From an uncultured Eubacteriales bacterium (GTDB lineage: Bacteria; Bacillota; Clostridia; Oscillospirales; CAG-272): DNA of 5,420 nt. A program made the position numbers and the translations under genes. Below, piece by piece: positions 1 through 5,099 of the stretch. The stretch lies in assembly GCA_900546635.1 (NCBI GenBank), contig URDS01000096.1:1-5420 (forward strand). Reading direction: 5' to 3'. Position 1 is the stretch's first letter. Every line of letters begins with the position of its first letter. The notes under the pieces were generated by a model that worked only from the letters and a program-made list of their open reading frames with translations, made no database searches and was not told the origin of the DNA.

Positions 1-510
1 GCCGTTTTCATGCCCGGCCCGCACAGCTACACGCGCGAGGACGTGTCCGAAATTCATTGCCACGGCGGCGAAATTGCGGCTCAGCGCGTGCTCCGGCGCG
101 TGATCGAGCTGGGCGCGCGCGCCGCCGGGCCGGGCGAATTCACCCGCCGCGCATTTCTGAACGGCCGCATCGATTTGAGCCGCGCCGAGGCCGTAATGCA
201 ATTGATCGGTGCGACCTCTGAGGCCGCCGCGCGCGCGTCGATTCGCCAGCTGGAGGGCGGCGTGACCGGATTTGTGCGCGCGGCCTCCGACCGACTGATT
301 CAAATGCTGTCGCTGATCGAGGCCTGCACGGACTTCCCCGACGAGGTGGAGGAGCAGGCGACCGCCGAGGCGCTTCTTTCCGGCATTTCGGCGCTGAAGG
401 CCGAGTTGTCCCGCCGCTGCGACCCGAAGAGCGCGCGCATATTGCGCGAGGGCGCGAGCATCGTGCTCGCCGGCCGGCCGAACGTGGGCAAGTCCTCGCT
501 CGTCAACGAG
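1..510 (+). other. mnmE: MnmE-derived segment (N-terminal and helical domains to G1)
   Basis: MnmE (TrmE) is the GTPase that works with MnmG to install the cmnm5/nm5 group on wobble uridine 34 of some tRNAs. This piece corresponds to about residues 66-235 of the E. coli protein. It holds the end of the folate-binding N-terminal domain ([11 protein letters not shown], then HCHGG), the conserved [21 protein letters not shown] stretch beginning at 133, a helical section with the DFPDE motif (331-345), and the G1 loop GRPNVGKSS (472-498). It is very GC-rich: 25 of the 26 codons from 433 to 510 end in G or C. The upstream part is off the window and the downstream part (rest of the G domain, second helical half, cysteine motif) is absent. 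The family assignment is secure from these motifs. Confidence 0.9.
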
Positions 511-1377
511 GTACTGTATAAAACGCTTGCGGGCAAGCTCAACCACGCGAAGCTCCGCCCCGGCAAATGCGACGGCATTGACGGTGTGGAGTATCTGGAC
601 AAAATCATCAATATCGACCAGAGCCCCATCGGCCGCACGCCGCGCTCCAATCCGGCGACGTATACCGGCGTGTTTTCGGACATTCGCGAACTCTTTGCCA
701 AGACGCGCGAGTCCAAGGCGCGCGGTTATAAATCCGGTCGTTTTTCCTTTAACATCAAGGGCGGACGCTGCGAGGCCTGCGAGGGGGACGGCGTAAAGTG
801 CATTGAGATGCATTTTCTCCCCGACGTATACGTCAAGTGCGACGTGTGCGGCGGCCGGCGCTACAACCGCGAAACGCTGGACGTGAAATATAAAGGAAAA
901 AACATTTATGAAGTGCTGGAAATGACGGTCGAGGAAGGACTTGAATTTTTCTCAGGCGTACCGTCGGTCCAGCGCAAGCTGCAAACGCTCTTTGACGTGG
1001 GACTCGGATATGTGAAAATCGGCCAGTCCTCCACGACGCTTTCGGGCGGAGAGGCGCAGCGCGTCAAGCTGGCCACCGAGCTTTCCAAGCGCTCTACGGG
1101 GCGGACGATCTATATTTTGGACGAGCCGACCACGGGTCTGCACTCGGCTGACGTGGCAAAGCTGATCGAGGTGTTGAACCGTCTGTGCGACGCGGGGAAC
1201 ACGGTTGTCGTGATCGAGCACAATCTGGATGTTATCAAGGTAGCCGATCATATCATCGATCTCGGCCCCGAAGGGGGAGACGGCGGCGGCCGCGTTGTGG
1301 CGGAGGGAACGCCGGAGGAGGTTGCCATGGTTGAAGGCTCCTATACCGGAAAGTACCTGCGCCCGAAACTGCGGTAA
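1..1377 (+). CDS. MnmE-UvrA chimeric reading frame (5' partial)
   Basis: One uninterrupted frame runs from the left edge to TAA at 1375-1377. The ATG at 10 is internal: codons before it (A-V-F) match MnmE just upstream of its conserved PGPxSYTxED segment, so the true start lies off the window. The first ~170 codons are MnmE and the last ~290 are UvrA, joined in frame at the P-loop [13 protein letters not shown] (472-510). Neither half can do its native job. MnmE lacks its G2-G4 GTPase motifs and the C-terminal C-x-G-K cysteine motif. UvrA lacks ABC module I, the UvrB-binding region and everything before its second Walker A. The fused product does keep a full Walker A followed by UvrA signature, Walker B and H-loop motifs, so an ATP-binding fold is conceivable. 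I know of no natural MnmE-UvrA family and consider an assembly chimera, or a deletion at shared sequence, the likelier explanation. The frame is certain; a real single gene is doubtful. Confidence 0.75.
   Translation, partial: AVFMPGPHSYTREDVSEIHCHGGEIAAQRVLRRVIELGARAAGPGEFTRRAFLNGRIDLSRAEAVMQLIGATSEAAARASIRQLEGGVTGFVRAASDRLIQMLSLIEACTDFPDEVEEQATAEALLSGISALKAELSRRCDPKSARILREGASIVLAGRPNVGKSSLVNEVLYKTLAGKLNHAKLRPGKCDGIDGVEYLDKIINIDQSPIGRTPRSNPATYTGVFSDIRELFAKTRESKARGYKSGRFSFNIKGGRCEACEGDGVKCIEMHFLPDVYVKCDVCGGRRYNRETLDVKYKGKNIYEVLEMTVEEGLEFFSGVPSVQRKLQTLFDVGLGYVKIGQSSTTLSGGEAQRVKLATELSKRSTGRTIYILDEPTTGLHSADVAKLIEVLNRLCDAGNTVVVIEHNLDVIKVADHIIDLGPEGGDGGGRVVAEGTPEEVAMVEGSYTGKYLRPKLR
487..1377 (+). 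other. uvrA: UvrA-derived C-terminal segment (ABC module II)
   Basis: UvrA is the damage-recognition ATPase of UvrABC nucleotide excision repair. This piece matches about the last 300 of ~940 residues, starting at the second Walker A. In order it shows [15 protein letters not shown] (487 on), the [19 protein letters not shown] block from 613, and the zinc module with CxxC at 769-780 and CxxC at 838-849. It then shows MHFLPDVYV, the ABC signature LSGGEAQRV (1039 on), Walker [12 protein letters not shown] (1111-1143), the H-loop VVIEHN (about 1207-1224) and the usual [11 protein letters not shown] ending. All ATPase and zinc residues I can check are intact and the stop is in the normal place, so the 3' half is a good uvrA end. 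Synonymous codons are less GC-biased than before 510: 18 of the first 25 codons after 510 end in G or C. A full uvrA would need ~1.9 kb more coding sequence upstream. Confidence 0.92.
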
Positions 1378-1400
1378 CACAGAAAAACGTCCGCAGTTTT
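1366..1400 (+). terminator. hairpin across the uvrA stop, weak terminator candidate
   Basis: A perfect 9-bp inverted repeat, AAACTGCGG (1366-1374) and CCGCAGTTT (1391-1399), encloses a 16-base loop that contains the TAA stop. Only four T follow the right arm's G before GGGG, so the U-tract is short and partly inside the stem. It could terminate weakly or protect the mRNA 3' end. The position directly after the gene supports a role, but the weak tail keeps confidence low. Confidence 0.4.
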
Positions 1401-1432
1401 GGGGATCGGTTTCAGAGAGAAAGTATAAAATG

Positions 1433-1480
1433 CCGGCGGCGTGCGCGCCGCCGGAAAGCGCTTGCTTTTGCAGAAAAGCA
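1433..1480 (+). other. two consecutive hairpins in the tmcAL leader
   Basis: CCGGCGGCG (1433-1441) pairs perfectly with CGCCGCCGG (1446-1454) around a TGCG loop. TGCTTTT (1463-1469) pairs with AAAAGCA (1474-1480) around GCAG. Neither is followed by a clean + strand T-run. Read on the - strand, the first stem is followed by a T-rich stretch (CATTTTATACTTT), but no - strand gene needs it. A possible -10 box TATAAA (1424-1429) lies just upstream without a good -35 partner. These may be leader structure or processing sites; no known riboswitch class is recognised. Confidence 0.4.
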
Positions 1481-1503
1481 TACGTTTGATTTCGCGCACG
1501 GAC

Positions 1504-1509
1504 AGGAGG
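1504..1509 (+). promoter_or_regulatory. ribosome binding site of tmcAL
   Basis: A perfect AGGAGG lies seven bases before the ATG at 1517. It fixes that start, which is also where the family's N-terminal beta strand and EYNPFH motif begin. Confidence 0.85.
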
Positions 1510-1516
1510 AATCCCC

Positions 1517-2707
1517 ATGCAGATTGCTGTTATCTGCGAATACAATCCTTTTCATTTGGGGCATGCCTACCAGATTGCGCAGATTCGCGCGCGCTTTGGC
1601 GCGGATGCCTGCATCACCGCCGTGCTGGGCGGACTGTTTTCCCAGCGCGGCGAACCGTATATCGCGCCGCCGTATGTCCGCGCGCAGGCTGCGGTGCGCT
1701 GCGGCGCGGATCTTGTTCTGGAGCTTCCGTATCCGTGGTCGGCGGCGCCCGCGGCGTATTTCGCCCGCGCGGGCGTGGAGGTCGCCGCCGCTGCCGGCGC
1801 GGATGTGCTGGCTTTTGGAAGCGAGTGCGGCGATCTTGACGCGCTGCTTGCTGCGCGCCGGAATTTGGATCATCCGCTTGTGCGTGCGGAGGCCGAGACG
1901 CTTCTGCGCGCGGAGGGGGGCGCGCCGCTCGGACACATCCGCGCGTTTGAGCGCGCCTATACAAAGCGATACGGCGAAAGCCTGCTTCTGAAAAGGCCGA
2001 ACGACATTCTCGCGCTCGAATACCTTGCCGCGCTTGACAAACTCGGCGCGCGGATAACGCCGCTTGCGATCAAGCGGCGGGGAAGCTATGCTTTGGACGG
2101 CGGGGACGGCTACGCTTCGGCGGGGAAACTGCGTATGCTCTATGCAAAAGAGGGGCTTGCGTCGCTTCGGCAGGATCTGCCAAAGCAGGCTTTCCAGGTC
2201 TTTGCGCGCGCTGCGGATGACGGATTGTTCGGCGCGGACTTCGCGCGCCTGACATCCGCTTTGCTGCTTGCTCTGCGCAGTAGCTCGGAGACGGTCGCGT
2301 TCAGCGGCGGCGGTCTGCTTGGCCGCCTGAAACATGCCGCGTATGGCGCGCGTACATTGGATGCGCTTTTTGAAGCCGCCGCCTCCAAACGGTATACGGA
2401 CGCGCAGATACGCCGGTGCGCGCTGTACGCGCTGCTGCGCACAAAGGCGCCCGCCCTTGAAGAGCCGGTACGCTGTACGCGCGTGCTTGCGGCCACGCCG
2501 CGCGGCTGTCATGTCCTTGCCGCGCGGCGCAAACATGGCGCGCTCTGCTTTTTGACAAAGCCGGCCGCGTACCGGCGAATGCCGGAGACGGCGGCTGCGC
2601 AGTTTGCGTCGCGTTTCGAGGCTGAATACGCCTATGCGCTCACCCTGCCGGGACCGTATGATTTTTTGCGGCAGTCGCCGTATTTTTCGGATATGGAGGA
2701 AGCATGA
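1517..2707 (+). CDS. tmcAL: tRNA(Met) cytidine acetate ligase TmcAL (YlbM family)
   Basis: The 396-residue product is full length for the TmcAL/YlbM (DUF795) family (about 400 residues). In B. subtilis this enzyme activates acetate with ATP to acetyl-AMP and acetylates cytidine 34 of elongator tRNA-Met (ac4C). It is a soluble cytoplasmic nucleotidyltransferase-fold protein. Visible signs are the N-terminal strand with EYNPFHLGH (residues 8-16), whose HxGH (13-16) is the nucleotide-binding motif, QRGEP (43-47), DLVLELPYPWS (65-75), FGSECGD (100-106), KRPNDILALEYL (159-170) and the SAGKLR region (201-206). Relative to the SGNFxQRGEP I recall for the family, this protein reads GGLFSQRGEP. The start is set by AGGAGG at 1504. 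The stop overlaps the next start as ATGA (2704-2707), so the two are translationally coupled. The gene is extremely GC-rich, which creates long false frames on both strands. The family call is firm; activity is inferred. Confidence 0.9.
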   Translation: MQIAVICEYNPFHLGHAYQIAQIRARFGADACITAVLGGLFSQRGEPYIAPPYVRAQAAVRCGADLVLELPYPWSAAPAAYFARAGVEVAAAAGADVLAFGSECGDLDALLAARRNLDHPLVRAEAETLLRAEGGAPLGHIRAFERAYTKRYGESLLLKRPNDILALEYLAALDKLGARITPLAIKRRGSYALDGGDGYASAGKLRMLYAKEGLASLRQDLPKQAFQVFARAADDGLFGADFARLTSALLLALRSSSETVAFSGGGLLGRLKHAAYGARTLDALFEAAASKRYTDAQIRRCALYALLRTKAPALEEPVRCTRVLAATPRGCHVLAARRKHGALCFLTKPAAYRRMPETAAAQFASRFEAEYAYALTLPGPYDFLRQSPYFSDMEEA

Positions 2708-3039
2708 ATCCGCTTTTTGCGTCTGTGACGGACTTTTTGGGGCAATACGGCGTTTTGTTTTTACTTCTTGCGCTCCTGTTGGTCAATTTTATCGGCGCCT
2801 GCGTCGTCCTTTTTGATAAGCGCCGCAGCCGCGCGCCGCGCGGGAGTGTGCGCCGCGTGCCGGAAAAATGCTTTGTCCGCTTTGCGGCGTTTGGCGGCGG
2901 CGCCGGCGTGCTACTGGCAATGCTGCTTGCGCGGCACAAAACGCGCTCGCATAATCTTCTGCTGTTGAAAATCGCTTGCCTGACGGTTTTGTGGATGACG
3001 GTATGGATTTTTCTGCTGGCGCAAAATCGGGCGTTTTAA
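2704..3039 (+). CDS. DUF1294 family small membrane protein
   Basis: The 111-residue protein has three predicted membrane helices: about residues 15-37, 56-77 and 84-106. Between the first two is a basic loop with DKRRSR (38-43) and RRVPE (50-54). A glycine-rich GGGAGVLLAM (64-73) leads into RHKT (77-80). The order DK-R-R, R-x-PE, GG-x-G and RHKT is the pattern of the DUF1294 family, whose function is unknown to me. The start overlaps the tmcAL stop (ATGA) and is preceded by GGAGG at 2695-2699, a short four-base spacer, so translation is probably coupled to tmcAL. The operon ends downstream at the 3178-3210 terminator. The length is typical for the family and nothing appears missing. A link to tRNA acetylation is not implied by this arrangement alone. 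Confidence 0.8.
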   Translation: MNPLFASVTDFLGQYGVLFLLLALLLVNFIGACVVLFDKRRSRAPRGSVRRVPEKCFVRFAAFGGGAGVLLAMLLARHKTRSHNLLLLKIACLTVLWMTVWIFLLAQNRAF

Positions 3040-3116
3040 TCGACAGCACATGCAAAATGCCGTCATGAAAAGGCGGTGCGGATATGCGTCCGAGAAATGC
3101 GGGCATACACATCAAA

Positions 3117-3145
3117 AGAGCGCAAATATGCGCGTATATCGCTCT
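3117..3145 (+). repeat. inverted repeat (bulged hairpin)
   Basis: AGAGCG (3117-3122) pairs with CGCTCT (3140-3145). After a three-base bulge, ATAT (3126-3129) pairs with ATAT (3136-3139) around a GCGCGT loop. No T-run follows, so it is not a terminator by itself. Confidence 0.5.
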
Positions 3146-3146
3146 G

Positions 3147-3172
3147 CCGTCGAAAAATTGTTTTTTCGACGG
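3147..3172 (+). repeat. 11-bp inverted repeat with A/T arms
   Basis: CCGTCGAAAAA (3147-3157) pairs perfectly with TTTTTCGACGG (3162-3172) around TTGT. The A-run in the left arm and T-run in the right arm make it symmetrical for both strands. It stands immediately before the main terminator, so it may add to transcript-end stability or act as an auxiliary terminator. Confidence 0.6.
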
Positions 3173-3177
3173 GCCGC

Positions 3178-3210
3178 GCCCATGGGATCGCCATGGGCTT
3201 TTTTATTTTT
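3178..3210 (+). terminator. strong intrinsic terminator of the tmcAL-DUF1294 unit
   Basis: GCCCATGG (3178-3185) pairs perfectly with CCATGGGC (3191-3198) around GATCG. It is followed at once by six T, one A and five T (3199-3210). This is a textbook Rho-independent terminator and separates the upstream unit from the pst promoter. Confidence 0.9.
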
Positions 3211-3230
3211 CGCCGCCGCGGATGATTCAT

Positions 3231-3290
3231 TTAACCGGGGCAAATACTATTTAACACAGATTTAACAATAGCAGGGTTTTACACTTAACA
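3231..3290 (+). promoter_or_regulatory. Pho box (PhoP-type TTAACA repeats)
   Basis: Direct copies of the hexamer TT(A/T)ACA occur upstream of pstS: TTAACC 3231-3236, TTAACA 3251-3256, TTAACA 3262-3267, TTTACA 3278-3283 and TTAACA 3285-3290. The central pair has an exact 5-bp spacer (11-bp period), the spacing known for B. subtilis PhoP dimers. The cluster reaches the -35 region, as expected for an activator. The position before pst genes strongly suggests induction by phosphate starvation. The repeats are seen; PhoP binding is inferred. Confidence 0.7.
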
Positions 3291-3305
3291 TTGGCGCTGT
3301 ACAAT
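3278..3305 (+). promoter_or_regulatory. sigma-A-like promoter of pstS
   Basis: TTTACA (3278-3283) as -35 and TACAAT (3300-3305) as -10 are separated by 16 bp, each one base from consensus. Transcription would start near 3312, giving a leader of about 40 bases. The -35 lies inside the Pho repeat cluster. Confidence 0.65.
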
Positions 3306-3335
3306 GAAAACGTAAACCGAAAGGAAAGAATTTGT

Positions 3336-3341
3336 AAGGAG
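3336..3341 (+). promoter_or_regulatory. ribosome binding site of pstS
   Basis: AAGGAG lies nine bases before the ATG at 3351. It decides the start there rather than at the in-frame TTG at 3291, which lies upstream of the predicted -10 box and would put extra charged residues before the signal peptide. Confidence 0.8.
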
Positions 3342-3350
3342 ATTTTGAAC

Positions 3351-4244
3351 ATGAAAAAGATAATTGCATTTGCGCTGACCTGCGTTTTGATGCTCGGCGC
3401 TCTGATGTCCTGCGGCGATGAAAAACAGGGGAATACAACGACTGACAGCACCTCCGGCGGCGAACCGTCCGGCATGACCGGGAACATAACGGTTATTTCC
3501 AGAGAAGAGGGTTCCGGTACCCGCGGCGCGTTTGTCGAACTGATGGGCATTGAGGATGACGACGGCGACCATACGACGGAACTGGCTGAGATTTCCAACA
3601 GCACCTCGGTTGTGCTTCAGACGGTTGCACAGAATAAAAATGCGATCGGCTACATCTCGCTCGGATCGTTGGATTCAAGTATTGTAAAAGCGCTTAGCGT
3701 TGACGGAGTGGAAGCCACTGTGGACAACATCAACGCCGGAAAATACGCGGTATCCCGTCCGTTTATCCTTGCCACAAACGGCGATGTGAGCGAAGTTGCG
3801 CAGGATTTCATCCAATTTGTCCTCAGTGACGACGGACAGGCGATCGTGGAAAAAAGCGGATACATCAAAGTGGAGTCAAACGGCGCGTATCAGGCGAGCG
3901 GAAAGAGCGGAAAAGTTACGCTTGCGGGTTCCACCTCGGTATCGCCGGTCATGGAAAAGCTGGCCGACGCCTATAAAAAGCTCAATCCCGACGTTAAAAT
4001 CGAAATTCAGGAATCAGGTTCGTCGGCAGGTATTGAATCTGCAATTCAGGGCGCAGTTGAAATTGCAATGAGTTCAAGAGAGCTTAAGGATGATGAGGCA
4101 AAAACTCTTAAATCGCAGACGATTGCTCTTGACGGTATCGCAGTTATTGTGAACAGTTCAAATTCTTTGGATACATTGACAAGCAAACAGGTAAAAAATA
4201 TCTTTGAAGGTAATGTTTCGACTTGGGAAGAGGTTATAAAATAA
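3351..4244 (+). CDS. pstS: phosphate ABC transporter substrate-binding lipoprotein PstS, permuted lobe order
   Basis: The 297-residue lipoprotein binds phosphate outside the membrane and delivers it to PstCAB. The N-terminus is a lipoprotein signal (MKK, hydrophobic core, lipobox LMSC with Cys21), then a Ser/Thr/Gly linker to about residue 44. The binding domain is in swapped order. Residues 45-182 carry what is normally the second half: ITVISREEGSGTRGAF with the phosphate-contact SGTR at 55-58, then NAIGYISLGSLDSS, and the usual C-terminal SRPF...GQAIVEKSGYIKV. Residues 190-297 carry what is normally the first half: GKVTLAGSTSVSPVMEKLADAY with the S-T-S loop at 194-196, ESGSSAGIES with SS at 224-225, SSRELKD, and IALDGIAVIV. 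All phosphate-loop motifs are present, so binding is plausible. I recall similarly ordered clostridial PstS proteins, so this is probably a real subfamily. Codon use turns AT-rich after about 3990. pstC follows after one base. Confidence 0.88.
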   Translation: MKKIIAFALTCVLMLGALMSCGDEKQGNTTTDSTSGGEPSGMTGNITVISREEGSGTRGAFVELMGIEDDDGDHTTELAEISNSTSVVLQTVAQNKNAIGYISLGSLDSSIVKALSVDGVEATVDNINAGKYAVSRPFILATNGDVSEVAQDFIQFVLSDDGQAIVEKSGYIKVESNGAYQASGKSGKVTLAGSTSVSPVMEKLADAYKKLNPDVKIEIQESGSSAGIESAIQGAVEIAMSSRELKDDEAKTLKSQTIALDGIAVIVNSSNSLDTLTSKQVKNIFEGNVSTWEEVIK

Positions 4245-4245
4245 T

Positions 4246-5097
4246 TTGAAAAAGGCAAAAGAAATTGCAATGCGTATATTGTTTTTGCTGTGCGCATTTC
4301 TATCGGTAATTGCCGTTATCTTTGTTTGCAAATTTATTTTTCAAAACGGCATTCCGGCAATAGAGGAAATAGGATTTAAAAATTTTATATTCGGCAAAAC
4401 GTGGAAGCCAAGCAGGGAAATATTCGGAATTTTTCCTATGATTCTCGGCAGTATTTACGTTACGGCAGGGGCAATTATTATCGGCGTGCCCATAGGTATT
4501 TTTACAGCGGTGTTTCTTGCATTTTATTGCCCTAAAAGGCTGTATTCGATTATGAAACCGGTTGTTAATCTTCTTGCGGGTATCCCGTCAATAGTTTATG
4601 GATTTTTCTGCCTTGTTGCAGTTGTGCCCGTTATCCAAAAGCTTACAAATACAAGCGGCAAGGGTGTTTTAACCGCTTCAATCCTTTTGGGAATTATGAT
4701 ACTTCCGACGATTATTAATACTTGTGAATCGTCGCTCAAAAGTGTTGCTCCATCATATTACGAAGGCTCGCTTGCACTTGGCGCAACTAAGGAATACAGT
4801 ATATTTAAGGCGGTTTTTCCTGTTGCTAAATCGGGTATTGTCAGCGGAATTATTCTCGGTATCGGCAGAGCGGTCGGCGAAACCATGGCTGTAGTTATGA
4901 TTGCGGGTAATCAGGCGATTATTCCTAAATCAATCACTTCCGGTGTACGCACGCTTACAGGCAATATTGTTCTTGAAATGGCTTATGCTTCGGGTCTTCA
5001 CAGGCGTGCGCTTATTGCAACGGCGGCAGTTCTTTTTGTATTCGTTTTGATTATCAATTTGTGCTTCTCACTTGTCGTTCATAAAAAGGAGGGGTAA
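4246..5097 (+). CDS. pstC: phosphate ABC transporter permease PstC
   Basis: The 283-residue inner-membrane protein is one of the two permease subunits (with PstA) that form the phosphate channel driven by the ATPase PstB. Predicted helices lie at about residues 10-32, 63-93, 104-130, 139-158, 194-222 and 256-278. Family motifs are AGIPSIVYGF (111-120), the cytoplasmic EAA loop that docks PstB, EGSLALGATKEYSIFKAVFP (173-192), and GRAVGETMAVVM (207-218). The start is TTG at 4246, one base after the pstS stop, giving the basic MKKAKEIAMR lead seen in relatives. A weak GAAGAGG lies 12 bases upstream, so translation is probably coupled to pstS. The ATG at 4270 is an alternative start but has a poorer ribosome site. 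The gene is AT-rich (one 60-base line, 4381-4440, counts 37% GC), unlike the GC-rich genes before 3350. pstA and pstB are not in the window. Confidence 0.92.
   Translation: MKKAKEIAMRILFLLCAFLSVIAVIFVCKFIFQNGIPAIEEIGFKNFIFGKTWKPSREIFGIFPMILGSIYVTAGAIIIGVPIGIFTAVFLAFYCPKRLYSIMKPVVNLLAGIPSIVYGFFCLVAVVPVIQKLTNTSGKGVLTASILLGIMILPTIINTCESSLKSVAPSYYEGSLALGATKEYSIFKAVFPVAKSGIVSGIILGIGRAVGETMAVVMIAGNQAIIPKSITSGVRTLTGNIVLEMAYASGLHRRALIATAAVLFVFVLIINLCFSLVVHKKEG
5086..5094 (+). promoter_or_regulatory. ribosome binding site overlapping the pstC end
   Basis: AAGGAGGGG overlaps the last codons of pstC and stands five bases before the ATG at 5100. Such a site would normally serve pstA; here it serves an unrelated secreted protein. 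It decides the start at 5100 over the in-frame ATG at 5109. Confidence 0.8.
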
Positions 5098-5099
5098 CA

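Larger units (their letters stand above)
3040..3230 (+). other. intergenic interval, no gene seen before the Pho box
   Basis: No convincing coding frame is present: the short open frame on the + strand from 3050 runs through the hairpins and terminator and has no ribosome site. From 3040 to 3116 I see only weak local pairing (for example CGGA at 3079 with TCCG at 3089) and no recognised RNA class. From 3117 to 3210 three inverted repeats follow each other, the last being a strong terminator. The segment is the 3' untranslated region of the tmcAL unit. A small RNA is possible but unsupported. Confidence 0.5.

Noticed and set aside
1399..1429. Promoter for tmcAL with -10 TATAAA at 1424-1429
   Set aside because: The only -35 candidate (TTGGGG at 1399) is poor and the spacer is 19 bp, so I do not list it as a feature.
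1412..2536. A long - strand open frame (374 codons) opposite tmcAL
   Set aside because: It lies antisense to a gene with clear family motifs, is rich in Arg/Ala as expected from GC-driven shadow frames, and shows no recognisable domain or ribosome site.
1..2707. A tRNA wobble-modification operon (mnmE next to tmcAL)
   Set aside because: The MnmE piece ends at a seam within the P-loop and the gene actually adjoining tmcAL is the end of uvrA, so the neighbourhood is not trustworthy evidence for a pathway cluster.
3040..3116. Riboswitch or structured RNA after the DUF1294 gene
   Set aside because: Only weak 4-bp stems are visible and no known class signature was recognised; it is also downstream of a gene and before a terminator, with no gene to control.
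3291..3350. Upstream in-frame TTG start for pstS
   Set aside because: It lies before the predicted -10 box, lacks a ribosome site, and would place a charged extension ahead of an otherwise standard lipoprotein signal that begins at 3351.
4059..4272. A 12-base direct repeat GAAATTGCAATG at 4059-4070 and 4261-4272
   Set aside because: Both copies encode Glu-Ile-Ala-Met in different genes and nothing flanks them; chance in AT-rich coding DNA is enough.
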